The translations under genes were made by a program, and so were the position numbers. A DNA stretch of 64,000 nucleotides from Vibrio galatheae (GTDB taxonomy: Bacteria; Pseudomonadota; Gammaproteobacteria; Enterobacterales; Vibrionaceae), in the NCBI RefSeq assembly GCF_000967545.1, contig NZ_JXXV01000006.1, forward strand, positions 1 through 64,000, written 5' to 3'. Within the stretch, counting starts at the first letter, position 1, and each line of letters begins with the position of its first letter. Below the pieces are notes generated by a model. It made no database searches. It was not told where the DNA came from and was given only the letters and a program-made list of their open reading frames with translations. This document shows, piece by piece, positions 37,853 through 45,926 of the stretch.

Positions 37853-38291
37853 AATTCATCGAGCGCTAAAAGGAATGCTAGCACAGCACCCTAAGTTTCC
37901 GCCGACGTTAGGTGAGTTTGTCGAGTTGCTAGAGGGGCGCCAGGTCGATTTCGATGCAGCGTTCTGGCGAATGATTGACAACAAACCCGAAGGGAGAGCA
38001 GAGAAGCACGTTAGTGCCAAGATGGGGTTTAACCTACGCCGCATGGCAGATGACAAGGCGCGTCGCGAGTTTAAGAAGCTGCTTTCTAATGCGATTGAAC
38101 GAGAGCGCCGCGGTGAGTTAGTGCTTGATGAGGATTTAGCGGGCAAAGCGCTAGCCAAGCACTCTGTGAAAAATGCCAATGATTTAGCGCGCGAGAAAGC
38201 CAGTGAACGAGGGCTGAACAAGCCGGAAAACTTTCGATCAGGCAGCGTATTTGAGCGAATCGCCAAGCTAGGACAAGGAGCGTCAGCATGA
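37623..38291 (+). CDS. Replication protein P-like
   Basis: 222 residues from ATG 37623. The core MSDAYGSLWIHQALPESWLM ... FPPTLGEFVELLEG matches phage P-type helicase-loader proteins. It overlaps the O-like gene by 230 bp in another frame; a shorter form from ATG 37767 would overlap by 86 bp. Neither start has a strong ribosome site, so the N-terminus is uncertain. Confidence 0.65.
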   Translation: MKRIDKLTSQHNLSPLKNQNSVEAIKSSCKRSESTESKSVWRPAIQKQMSDAYGSLWIHQALPESWLMAIAKFSEIEIHRALKGMLAQHPKFPPTLGEFVELLEGRQVDFDAAFWRMIDNKPEGRAEKHVSAKMGFNLRRMADDKARREFKKLLSNAIERERRGELVLDEDLAGKALAKHSVKNANDLAREKASERGLNKPENFRSGSVFERIAKLGQGASA

Positions 38292-38437
38292 GAGTAGAGA
38301 TATCCCGAGAGACAATAGAAGAGATTTGTTGCTGCATTGTCGATTGTGGAATGAACCGAGATGAGGCGTGTGATTATGCGCTTAAGGTGGTCTTTGAAGA
38401 GGCATGCGAGATAGAAGATGCAGAGGTGAATAAATGA
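38288..38437 (+). CDS. Small phage protein (49 residues)
   Basis: MRVEISRETIEEICCCIVDCGMNRDEA and onward, acidic, five cysteines. ATGA overlaps at both ends with neighbouring genes strongly suggest a real operon member. Unrecognised. Confidence 0.6.
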   Translation: MRVEISRETIEEICCCIVDCGMNRDEACDYALKVVFEEACEIEDAEVNK

Positions 38438-38718
38438 GCGACTTACTAAGAGAAATCAAAAGCGGATTTAACACCAATACACAGTTTGGACGTGTTTGTT
38501 ATGTCACTGCAGGTACCGAGTGGCTAACGCTGCGCGATATCGAAAAGCGCATTGGTAGACTTTTTAAAGACAAAGATACTCAAGCCGCCATCTCTGCACG
38601 CTTGCGTGAAGTGTCCCCAATCAAACATGGCTTTGTGAAAGAGCGGCGCCATGAGCAGATCAACGGCAAACGCGTGTACTTTTATCGCTTGGTACCTTTT
38701 GTTCAGGAGGCGGCGTAA
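38434..38718 (+). CDS. Hypothetical winged-helix-like phage protein
   Basis: 94 residues. WLTLRDIEKRIGRLFKDKDTQAAISARLREV looks like a helix-turn-helix followed by a beta wing (KRVYFYRLVPF). Overlaps its neighbours by 4 bp and 1 bp. Function unknown. Confidence 0.62.
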   Translation: MSDLLREIKSGFNTNTQFGRVCYVTAGTEWLTLRDIEKRIGRLFKDKDTQAAISARLREVSPIKHGFVKERRHEQINGKRVYFYRLVPFVQEAA

Positions 38719-39146
38719 TGGCATATGAGTGCTTACTGAGCTCACCAGACGCGATGATGCAGCTTTCAAGTTACGTTCATGACCATTTTGAGGACAGCGC
38801 AAAGCCTTTAAAAGTGCGCATTACTCAAGGTGGCCAGCGCAGCCTCTCTCAGAACGCGCTTTATTGGATGTGGTTGGGCGAACTGGTCCAGCAAGTGAAA
38901 GCGAAGTCAGGCGAGAGCTACACGACTGATGATTTACATGAGTACTTTAAACATCGCTTCTGTCCAAGTCGGCCCCTGACTTTCGGTAAACGAGAAATTA
39001 CGGTTCACAGCACTACGCGCTTGGACTCTGGCGAAATGACACGTTATTTAACGCATGTCCATGAGTGGGCAATTGGCGCCGGCTTTAAGTTGACCATTCC
39101 AATCGATTCAGAATACCGCGAGCTACTGGAGAGACAAGAGCAATGA
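38718..39146 (+). CDS. ninB: NinB-type recombination protein
   Basis: 142 residues; QRSLSQNALYWMWLGELVQQV and TYLTHVHEWAIG-like C-terminal segments match lambda NinB (Orf), which helps load recombinases on SSB-coated DNA. Located in a nin-like block between replication genes and Q, as in lambda. Confidence 0.83.
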   Translation: MAYECLLSSPDAMMQLSSYVHDHFEDSAKPLKVRITQGGQRSLSQNALYWMWLGELVQQVKAKSGESYTTDDLHEYFKHRFCPSRPLTFGKREITVHSTTRLDSGEMTRYLTHVHEWAIGAGFKLTIPIDSEYRELLERQEQ

Positions 39147-39541
39147 AGAGAGATATTGCAGATACCGCGTTTAGCAACTGCCTCCGTGCGGCTCACGACA
39201 ATACGTGCGAAATGTGCGGTAAGCAAGGGCGAATGGAGTTATCGCATGTGTTCAGTCGTCGTCATATGTCTATCCGGTATGACAAGCTTAACGCCAACTG
39301 CCTTTGCAATTACTGCCATCGCCAATGGCACGAATCACCACTTGCTGCTGAGCAGTGGTTTACTCAAATGTTTGGGCGCGGTCGCTTTGAATTATTGGTC
39401 GAAAAGAAGAACCAAAAGGCGAAAGGCATTAAGCGAGAGAAATCTGAAATCGCCAAGCACTACCGCGAGCAACTAAAGATTATCGAACAAAAGCGCGCGG
39501 ACGGCGAAGTAGGGTACATCGACTTTATCAGTTACCAGTGA
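39143..39541 (+). CDS. NinG/HNH-like zinc protein
   Basis: 132 residues. A CEMCG pair, SHVFSRR and CNYCHRQWH suggest a zinc-bound HNH/ββα-like fold, as in NinG (Rap) Holliday-junction nucleases, and the basic helical tail (KAKGIKREKSEIAKHYREQL) is also NinG-like. Overlaps ninB by 4 bp. Substrate inferred only. Confidence 0.68.
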   Translation: MKRDIADTAFSNCLRAAHDNTCEMCGKQGRMELSHVFSRRHMSIRYDKLNANCLCNYCHRQWHESPLAAEQWFTQMFGRGRFELLVEKKNQKAKGIKREKSEIAKHYREQLKIIEQKRADGEVGYIDFISYQ

Positions 39542-39548
39542 GGCTAGT

Positions 39549-39932
39549 ATGGAAACGATTCAAGAAAGGCTTATCAATTGGGGCAAGTGGGCGAGTAACG
39601 CAACGGGTACGGGTTACCGAGGCCAGCTTGCACAGTATAAAAATGATTTTAATCTTGATGGCGACAGCATTGAAGACGCGCTATTGATCGATAGAGCTGT
39701 AGCCAGTACCGCGCAGGTCGATAGTAATTATCCCTATATCCTTTACCAATACTTTGCTAACAAGAAATCGGTTAAAACGATTTGCGTTGATTGGCACGGG
39801 GCATATAAGGCCGCTACTCGAGCGGGATGGTCCGGCGGTCCTCCGCCAGGAGAAACCAAGCTCAGACAGATCATTGATATTGCCGCGCATGGTTGCGTGT
39901 TTTACTTACAAGGACTGCAAGACGCTGCATAA
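39549..39932 (+). CDS. Antitermination protein Q-like
   Basis: 127 residues, starting METIQERLINWGKWASNATGTGY, similar to the phage antitermQ family. It is the last gene before two tandem terminators and the lysis genes, exactly where Q acts in lambdoid phages. Family call is moderate; the position supports it well. Confidence 0.62.
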   Translation: METIQERLINWGKWASNATGTGYRGQLAQYKNDFNLDGDSIEDALLIDRAVASTAQVDSNYPYILYQYFANKKSVKTICVDWHGAYKAATRAGWSGGPPPGETKLRQIIDIAAHGCVFYLQGLQDAA

Positions 39933-40013
39933 AAAAAGTTTGCAATTCCGCGCGCAAAAACTATACTAAAGGCACTAGGTTGGAGTTCTGCGCTCCAAAG
40001 AAAAGAATACAAG

Positions 40014-40042
40014 AGCTCAGTCTTCCGACTGGGCTTTTTTTA
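40014..40042 (+). terminator. First late-leader terminator (tR'-like)
   Basis: AGCTCAGTC / GACTGGGCT stem with a TTCC loop and a T-run, about 80 bp after the Q-like gene. Confidence 0.88.
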
Positions 40043-40054
40043 TGTGCCAAAGTC

Positions 40055-40081
40055 AGCCCCTCACATCGAGGGGCTTTTTTG
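40055..40081 (+). terminator. Second late-leader terminator
   Basis: Perfect 8-bp stem AGCCCCTC / GAGGGGCT with a T-run, 12 bp before the first lysis gene. Together with the preceding hairpin it forms a double block that an antiterminator would have to override. Confidence 0.9.
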
Positions 40082-40092
40082 TTTGAGGTTGT

Positions 40093-40350
40093 ATGCAAAT
40101 AAACGTTCAAAGCGCGATGCAGGCAGCGGTTATTCTTGCCACTGCAATCTATGGCTACGGGCTACTAAACAGTCAAGTAAGTAGTAATACTGCGGATATC
40201 ATTCGTATTGAAGCAGAGGCGAAAGAGCGGAATAACGAGTTTATTGATAAGTTCGATTCGTTTATCAAAGAGCAAAAAGAGCTAAATCGCCAAATCGTGA
40301 GAAACACGACCAATCAAACTCACATTCTGAAAAAGCTGGAGTTAGATTGA
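40093..40350 (+). CDS. Small membrane protein of the lysis cassette
   Basis: 85 residues: one hydrophobic segment (AAVILATAIYGYGLL, about 11-26) followed by a charged coiled-coil region. Could be a holin, antiholin or inner-membrane spanin; the layout (short N-terminal anchor, soluble helix) fits the last two. Its stop overlaps the endolysin start (TGATG). Confidence 0.6.
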   Translation: MQINVQSAMQAAVILATAIYGYGLLNSQVSSNTADIIRIEAEAKERNNEFIDKFDSFIKEQKELNRQIVRNTTNQTHILKKLELD

Positions 40351-40841
40351 TGGACGTTAAACAGCTCAGAGAATCAATTGTGAGGCCAACGCTTCAGGCT
40401 ATTGGCATGCATAGCTTGGCTGCTGAGCAGCTAGTGTTGGGCACAATGGCGCAAGAATCCCGGTTCGAGTATTTGAAACAGCTGGGTAACGGCCCTGCAT
40501 TGGGTCTGGCTCAAATGGAGCCGGCTACGCATGATGACATCTGGCTAAACTACTTGAACTATAAGCCAGTTCTGGCGGAAAAGGTTTCACGGCTGGGTAG
40601 TAAAGCCAACATGCGCTCTTTTGGCGGGGTAGAGTCTCCGAAACCTATCGAGTTGGTATCAAACCTGTCCTATGCCGTAGCGATGTGTCGAGTTCACTAC
40701 CGCCGCGTTCCTGACGCTCTTCCCAGTGCGGATGACATTGAAGGGTTAGCAAGGTATTGGAAAGACCATTACAACACTCACTTAGGTAAAGGAACGGTGG
40801 AAGAGTTTATAGAGAACTTCCACCTGGTACAGAATCATTAA
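40350..40841 (+). CDS. Lytic-transglycosylase-like endolysin
   Basis: 163 residues. Catalytic glutamate E36 in MAQESRF and GLAQMEP match SLT-type lytic transglycosylase motifs. No signal peptide, so a holin is needed for release. GGAG lies 8 nt before the ATG; a TTG three nucleotides earlier is the alternative. Confidence 0.8.
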   Translation: MDVKQLRESIVRPTLQAIGMHSLAAEQLVLGTMAQESRFEYLKQLGNGPALGLAQMEPATHDDIWLNYLNYKPVLAEKVSRLGSKANMRSFGGVESPKPIELVSNLSYAVAMCRVHYRRVPDALPSADDIEGLARYWKDHYNTHLGKGTVEEFIENFHLVQNH

Positions 40842-40883
40842 CAAGCGACCCAAGCGGTCGCTTTTTTATTGGAGAAAGGAAAG

Positions 40884-41147
40884 ATGAAGAAGTTATTTCA
40901 ACTCTTTAGCGCGCTCTTGCTGATGCTGGTTGCCTCGGTGGCATTTGCTAGCACTGGTGAGCCATCGGCTATTCCAGATTGGGCAGCTGCGGCGTTTAGT
41001 TTTGGCTTGATCGTCGTTGGCTTGATTTCTCAGGTTGATGCTCAAGTCAGTGAAGAGTTCAAGCGCAAGTGGCCTTGGTGGTTGCGTCTCTTCTGGGATA
41101 CGGCAGCAGGCAACTACAAACACTCACAGAATATTGGCAGCGTGTAG
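40884..41147 (+). CDS. Putative holin
   Basis: 87 residues with two hydrophobic segments (LFQLFSALLLMLVASVAFA and AAAAFSFGLIVVGLISQV) separated by a short polar loop, then a basic tail with KWPWWLRLFW. This is the class II holin layout; the first segment could alternatively be a signal peptide. The ATG is preceded by GGAGAAAGGAAAG. Located directly after the endolysin. Confidence 0.65.
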   Translation: MKKLFQLFSALLLMLVASVAFASTGEPSAIPDWAAAAFSFGLIVVGLISQVDAQVSEEFKRKWPWWLRLFWDTAAGNYKHSQNIGSV

Positions 41148-41336
41148 ATGAAAGCTACCGTAGAGCTGATAGTAAGACTCCTTGCTGCGGCGCTAAATCT
41201 GTTCAATCGAAATAAGGCCAAAGAGTATGCGGATGATCCTGCTACTGCTATCGCTAATTCTGATGACGGCGTGCACAAGTCTGACAAGACCTTTGCCGAG
41301 CTGGCCTCAGAATCTGAACGTGATAGAGCTAAGTGA
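41148..41336 (+). CDS. Small lysis-cassette protein overlapping a lipoprotein gene
   Basis: 62 residues starting one base after the preceding stop: a hydrophobic N-terminus (VELIVRLLAAALNLF) followed by a polar tail. It hosts the start of the o-spanin-like gene in a different frame. It is shorter than a usual Rz protein, so i-spanin function is uncertain. Confidence 0.5.
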   Translation: MKATVELIVRLLAAALNLFNRNKAKEYADDPATAIANSDDGVHKSDKTFAELASESERDRAK

Positions 41337-41409
41337 TGGCGGTGTCTGCCTCGATAAAGGTAGCGCTATTCGCCTCGCTGAGTTTAAGGCTCAGTTAGAA
41401 GCGATATAG
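41227..41409 (+). CDS. Rz1-like outer-membrane lipoprotein (o-spanin candidate)
   Basis: 60 residues with a lipoprotein signal MRMILLLLSLILMTAC; the lipobox cysteine is C16, giving a mature lipoprotein of about 45 residues. It begins inside the preceding gene in another frame (110 bp overlap), the classical Rz/Rz1 arrangement, so it probably joins inner and outer membranes at lysis. Confidence 0.68.
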   Translation: MRMILLLLSLILMTACTSLTRPLPSWPQNLNVIELSDGGVCLDKGSAIRLAEFKAQLEAI

Positions 41410-41802
41410 AGACTTAGCAAGATAGAGTGTGATGGCGACATATCCCGCACAGGCCCGTTGGGGAGGGATGAGTTTCGGGTGGCAACCGATTAACGCACAA
41501 GTCAGCCAAACAATACGAATGGTGTTTTACAAATGGCTTTCAAACGAGAGCCATTGATAAAGCATACAAACAATCACCACCTAGGCAGTCAATGCTAGTG
41601 ACATGCATGCGTAAAGCAATGCCAGGCTAACGCCAATTAACAGCAGTGCCTATGGTGGTGTCCAAATGTTCCACTGTAGGGAGGTGGTCCCCAGTTCACT
41701 TTTTTCTCGGGTTAGGTGAACTGGCTCTGAGCTCACAGAGTATGGTCTACACTGCGCCTGTCAGTGGATTGAGTCACAGGCTTTCATTTTGACGAGGTAT
41801 CT
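41410..41802 (+). other. Non-coding region before terS with three consecutive hairpins
   Basis: 393 bp without a plausible gene. Its last 110 bp hold three stem-loops: CCAGTTCAC / GTGAACTGG (41691-41724), CTCTG / CAGAG (41725-41740) and GCCTGT / ACAGGC (41756-41781). This is the usual place for a packaging (cos or pac) site, which I infer but cannot show. Confidence 0.5.
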
Positions 41803-42351
41803 ATGGCAAAACTTACCGATAAGCAAGAGCAGTTCTGTCTAGAGTATCTTATCGACCTCAATGCAACACAGGCTGCTATAAGGGCTGGTTACAGTGAGAA
41901 CGGCGCAGCTCAGAACGCAGCTAAGTTGATTAGAAATGATAAGGTTCAAGTTCGCCTTTCTGAACTTAAGGCTCAACGTGTAGAAGAAACAAAAATCAGT
42001 GCTGCCTACGTCCTCAATCGTCTCGTTGAAATTGACCAGATGGATGTAGCGGACATCATCAATGACGATGGCAGTATTAAGCCTGTCAGCCAATGGCCAA
42101 AGTGTTGGCGACAAACTATCTCCGGTTTAGATGTTAGCGAGCTTTGGGAAGGGACTGGCGACGAACGCCAGCAAATCGGCTTGCTCAAGAAAATCAAATT
42201 CCCTGACAAAGTGAAGAACATCGAGCTACTTGGTAAGCATGTGGATGTTCAAGCATTCAAAGAGCGCATCGAGCAGAAAACCGAACTGACACTTCAGGAA
42301 CTATCAGACGATCAACTCAATGCAAAACTTCGAGCACTTAACCCGAGCTGA
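41803..42351 (+). CDS. terS: Terminase small subunit
   Basis: 182 residues of the Terminase_2 family: LTDKQEQFCLEYLIDLNATQAAIRAGYSE gives the DNA-binding helix-turn-helix. Recognises the packaging site. GAGG lies before the ATG, and the gene overlaps terL by 32 bp. Confidence 0.92.
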   Translation: MAKLTDKQEQFCLEYLIDLNATQAAIRAGYSENGAAQNAAKLIRNDKVQVRLSELKAQRVEETKISAAYVLNRLVEIDQMDVADIINDDGSIKPVSQWPKCWRQTISGLDVSELWEGTGDERQQIGLLKKIKFPDKVKNIELLGKHVDVQAFKERIEQKTELTLQELSDDQLNAKLRALNPS

Positions 42352-43030
42352 AAAGCTTGAATTGGTTGCACTGCTTGAAGAGAAAGCGAGGCGTGATAAG
42401 TACCGACAAGCTGAACTGTTGTTTCCTGATGATGGCGAGCTACGGCGCGAATTGTATCCCAAACACATGGAGTTCTTTGAAGCTGGCGCTTTACACAAAG
42501 AGCGCTGCTTTATGGCGGGTAACCGAACAGGTAAGACAGTGGCCGCTGGCTATGAGATCCGCTGCCACTTAACAGGCAAATATCCCAATTGGTGGAACGG
42601 TAAGCGCTTTGATCGCCCTAACAACTGGATGGCGGCAGGTGATACCAACGCATCAACGCGAGACATCATTCAATCAAAGCTAGTTGGAACCGATTTAAAC
42701 GACTTAGGCACGGGGCTAATAGGCAAAGATGACGTGGCAGATTTTGATAGAAAGTCAGGCGTACCAAATGGAATCGAACAGCTTTATGTCAAGCATATCA
42801 GCGGTGGAACATCAGTGCTCAAGCTGCGCAGCTATGACCAAGGAAGGAAGATCTTCCAAGGTTCCGAAGAAGATGGAATTTGGTTTGATGAAGAGTGTCC
42901 GCAGGATGTTTACTCCGAAGCATTGATTCGAACCATGACAACTCAGGGCATTACGATGCTCACCTTTACGCCATTGAGTGGCCTTACGCCGCTTGTGGTG
43001 GACTTCCTTAAATCAGCAGGACAGATATGA
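42320..43030 (+). CDS. terL: Terminase large subunit, ATPase part
   Basis: 236 residues. Walker A GNRTGKT at about 67-73 and Walker B GIWFDEE at about 187-193, the latter with the catalytic glutamate, then TFTPLSGLTPL. The frame stops after the ATPase domain (…LKSAGQI) and the nuclease continues from an overlapping ATG in the -1 frame. It forms the motor half of the packaging enzyme. Confidence 0.88.
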   Translation: MQNFEHLTRAEKLELVALLEEKARRDKYRQAELLFPDDGELRRELYPKHMEFFEAGALHKERCFMAGNRTGKTVAAGYEIRCHLTGKYPNWWNGKRFDRPNNWMAAGDTNASTRDIIQSKLVGTDLNDLGTGLIGKDDVADFDRKSGVPNGIEQLYVKHISGGTSVLKLRSYDQGRKIFQGSEEDGIWFDEECPQDVYSEALIRTMTTQGITMLTFTPLSGLTPLVVDFLKSAGQI

Positions 43031-43746
43031 GCCGAGCAGTCATTCAATGTGGTTGGGATGACGTTCCCCACCTAAGGCAAGAGGATATCGAAAGCATGAT
43101 TAAAGGCTTGCCACCGCATGAGATTGAAGCCAGGCGCAAGGGTATTCCATCGCTAGGTAGTGGGGCGATTTACCCTATACCTGAAGAGGATATTCTTTGC
43201 GAGCCTTTCTCGATTCCTCCGCACTTTGCCAAAGCGTATGGCATGGATGTTGGATGGAAAATGACTACGGCAATTTGGGGAGCGTATGACCGTGATAACG
43301 ACATCATCTACGCGTACAGCGAGCATGGACGGGGTCAAGCAGAGCCTATTATTCATGCGACTGCTATTAAGGCTCGTGGGGCTTGGATTAACGGGATTAT
43401 TGATACAGCTGCTCGCGGTCGCTCTCAAGTGGATGGAAAAAATCTATTCGACCTTTACGAAGAGCAAGGGCTTATCCTCAACAACGCAGACAAAGCGGTT
43501 GAAGCGGGATTGCTCGAAGTCTATCAACGGTTTTCGACAGGGCGATTAAAGCTATTCAACACATTACAAGGCACGCGCTCGGAGTATCGGATCTATCGCC
43601 GAGATGATAAAGGGCGAGTCGTGAAAGAGAACGATCACTATATGGATGCGCTTCGCTACTTGGTTATGGGTATCGAGCACGCCACTACCGAACCTATTAA
43701 ACAACAGAGTTTCAGCCGCGTCGGCGATTCATACGCAGGGTACTAA
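43027..43746 (+). CDS. terL: Terminase large subunit, nuclease part
   Basis: 239 residues with the RNase H-like nuclease: D74 (YGMDVGWK), D126 (IIDTAARG) and D207 (HYMDALRY) are the likely metal-binding acids. The start ATGA overlaps the ATPase stop by 4 bp. All key residues of both parts are intact, so this may be a functional two-chain terminase or a recent -1 frameshift of one gene. Confidence 0.87.
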   Translation: MSRAVIQCGWDDVPHLRQEDIESMIKGLPPHEIEARRKGIPSLGSGAIYPIPEEDILCEPFSIPPHFAKAYGMDVGWKMTTAIWGAYDRDNDIIYAYSEHGRGQAEPIIHATAIKARGAWINGIIDTAARGRSQVDGKNLFDLYEEQGLILNNADKAVEAGLLEVYQRFSTGRLKLFNTLQGTRSEYRIYRRDDKGRVVKENDHYMDALRYLVMGIEHATTEPIKQQSFSRVGDSYAGY

Positions 43747-43747
43747 A

Positions 43748-45796
43748 TTGCAAGAGAACAAAATCAACACCGCCAATCTCGAAGGGTTAGCGGCCATTGT
43801 GCTGCGTGATAGAAAAGAAGCCATTACCCAGCGCACTGAGCATGAACAGCGTTGGCTCGATGATATTCGTCAGTGGTCCGGTCAATATGACGATGCGACG
43901 ATGACGGAGATTAAGAACTCTGGCGGCTCTCAAGTGTTCGTAAACATCACTCAGCAAAAGTGTAATGCTGCGGAGTCACGCCTGTCTGAAATGGTGCTGC
44001 CGTATGATGGCAGAACGTGGGGCATTGATGCGACGCCCGTTCCAACCATGCCTAACGTAGACCCGACACAAGCTAAAGCCATGGCTGAACGCGCGGCTGA
44101 GCTAATGGCGGATGAGATAGACGATCAACTGGCGGAAGCTGACCACATTGGTAAGTCTCGCAGCGCGATTCGTGATTTGGTGATCTACGGCACCGCTGTT
44201 ATGAAAGCGCCGCAAATTGTCGGTAAAACGCGCAAAGCATGGCAACAGGTTAAAGACGACGCTTACTCAATCGAACAGCGCGAAGACATCACCGCAGGCG
44301 TGAAGCATGTTTCGATACACAACTTTTTCCCTGACATGTCGGCGCCTAGAGTGGATCAGTGTCGTTACATCAATGAGCGTGACTTCATTACGGGCAAGCA
44401 GCTCGCTAGCCTAAAAGGGATACCAGGTTACATTGCGGAGAACATTGAACTTGCAATAGAAGATGGCTTCAAAGAGAGCCAATCCGATGAAAGCTATCTG
44501 GATGATTTACGCAACATCGACAAGCTCAGCACCATTAAGGGCTCGAAGTTGTTTGAGCTTTGGGAGTATCACGGTGCAGTGAGTGCAGACGACTTGCAAG
44601 CGGCAGGCATTGAGATTGGTGAGCGATCCGGTGACATAGAAGTCGTTATCCTCATGGTAGGCGATCACATCATCCGAGTTTCAATCAATCCAATGCAAAC
44701 GGGTGACCGTCCTTACTCGGTTTCATCTTGGCTTAAGTCTGAAACCTGTCTATTTGGTTACGGTGTTCCTTATACGCTGCGCGATATTCAGCGCATGATC
44801 AACGCTGCTTGGCGCGCTATGATGGACAACGCAGGGTTATCGGCAGCGCCTCAAATCGTGGTCAATGGTCATCTGATTGAGCCAGCTGATGGCGATTGGA
44901 CAATGAAGCCTCGCAAGACGTGGAAGGCGAAATCCAAAAACGTCAATGTCCGTGAGGCGTTTGTCGATGTTCAAATCACAACCAACCAAGCGGAACTGCA
45001 AGCGATTCTCGGCATGCTTCAAGCGATGGCCGATGAAGTCTCAAACTTACCGAAGATTGCGCAAGGCGAGGGGGCTGATAGAACCGCAGGTCATACCGCG
45101 CTTGGGATGTCGATGCTACTCAATAATAGCAACATCATGTTGCGTAAAGCGGTGAAGAACTGGGACGACAACATGACGCGCCCAACGATTCGCCGTTTCT
45201 ACGATTGGAACATGCAGTTCAATAGCAAGCCTGAGATTAAAGGCGACTTTGAAGTCAGAACGCGCGGGACCAGTGAGCTGCTGCTCAAAGAAACCCAAGC
45301 ACAAGCATTGATGATGCTTTCTCAGACGTTCGCGGGACTACCGCAGTTTGCGCAGAACGCAGACTGGCGCGGCATGCAGGAAGAACTTGTGAAAGCCACA
45401 CAAGTCGATAGCGATAAAGTGTTGCTCGATGCTGAACAGGTAAAAGCCAATCAGCAAAACAATCCTCCGCAGCCAGCGCCTGAGGTGCAGGTCGCGCAAA
45501 TAGAGCAACAAACCGCACTCGCTAAATACCAGGCAGAGCAACAACAGTTTGGTGCGAAACAGCAAGCAGATATGCAGGAGCAGAGTTTTCAGCACCAAGC
45601 GCAAATGCAAGAGCTAATGCTGCAGCGTGAAATTAAGCTGCTTGAACTGGCCAGCAAAGAGAACATGACGCTCACAGAGTTGCAAGCCAAGCTCAACATC
45701 GAGATTCAGAAGATTGAACAGGTTGAACGCAAAAACCAAATTGATGCAGCAGTGAAGGTGGCCAATGCAACTGGCAGACAAGACCCAATTATGTAA
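43748..45796 (+). CDS. Portal protein (podovirus type)
   Basis: 682 residues starting at a TTG (LQENKINT) with AGGG 7 nt before it; the frame is open upstream but overlaps terL. The core (WRAMMDNAGLSAAPQIVVN, EGADRTAGHTALGMSMLLN) matches long podovirus portals of the N4-gp56 capsid group. The last 170 residues are a Gln-rich coiled coil, like the barrel of P22-type portals. Ejects and packages DNA through its ring. Confidence 0.83.
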   Translation: MQENKINTANLEGLAAIVLRDRKEAITQRTEHEQRWLDDIRQWSGQYDDATMTEIKNSGGSQVFVNITQQKCNAAESRLSEMVLPYDGRTWGIDATPVPTMPNVDPTQAKAMAERAAELMADEIDDQLAEADHIGKSRSAIRDLVIYGTAVMKAPQIVGKTRKAWQQVKDDAYSIEQREDITAGVKHVSIHNFFPDMSAPRVDQCRYINERDFITGKQLASLKGIPGYIAENIELAIEDGFKESQSDESYLDDLRNIDKLSTIKGSKLFELWEYHGAVSADDLQAAGIEIGERSGDIEVVILMVGDHIIRVSINPMQTGDRPYSVSSWLKSETCLFGYGVPYTLRDIQRMINAAWRAMMDNAGLSAAPQIVVNGHLIEPADGDWTMKPRKTWKAKSKNVNVREAFVDVQITTNQAELQAILGMLQAMADEVSNLPKIAQGEGADRTAGHTALGMSMLLNNSNIMLRKAVKNWDDNMTRPTIRRFYDWNMQFNSKPEIKGDFEVRTRGTSELLLKETQAQALMMLSQTFAGLPQFAQNADWRGMQEELVKATQVDSDKVLLDAEQVKANQQNNPPQPAPEVQVAQIEQQTALAKYQAEQQQFGAKQQADMQEQSFQHQAQMQELMLQREIKLLELASKENMTLTELQAKLNIEIQKIEQVERKNQIDAAVKVANATGRQDPIM

Positions 45797-45926
45797 GTGG
45801 ATAGAGACTAAGCAGCAAGAAGCTGTGCAGGACTTACTCGACGGCTCCGAATGCGAAAAAGCACGGGGCCGTTTTTCTATCTTGGACGAACTAAAACAAC
45901 ACCTAGAGACATTAAACGATGAGTGA
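45765..45926 (+). CDS. Small virion-region protein (53 residues)
   Basis: MQLADKTQLCKWIETKQQEAVQDLLDG and onward, overlapping the portal end by 32 bp and the scaffold start by 8 bp. AAGGTGG stands before the ATG. Small acidic proteins between portal and scaffold are common in this phage group. Function unknown. Confidence 0.6.
   Translation: MQLADKTQLCKWIETKQQEAVQDLLDGSECEKARGRFSILDELKQHLETLNDE

Noticed and set aside
43646..43747. Longer N-terminus for the portal
   Set aside because: Would overlap the terminase nuclease by 100 bp; the TTG at 43748 has a good ribosome site and gives a family-like start.
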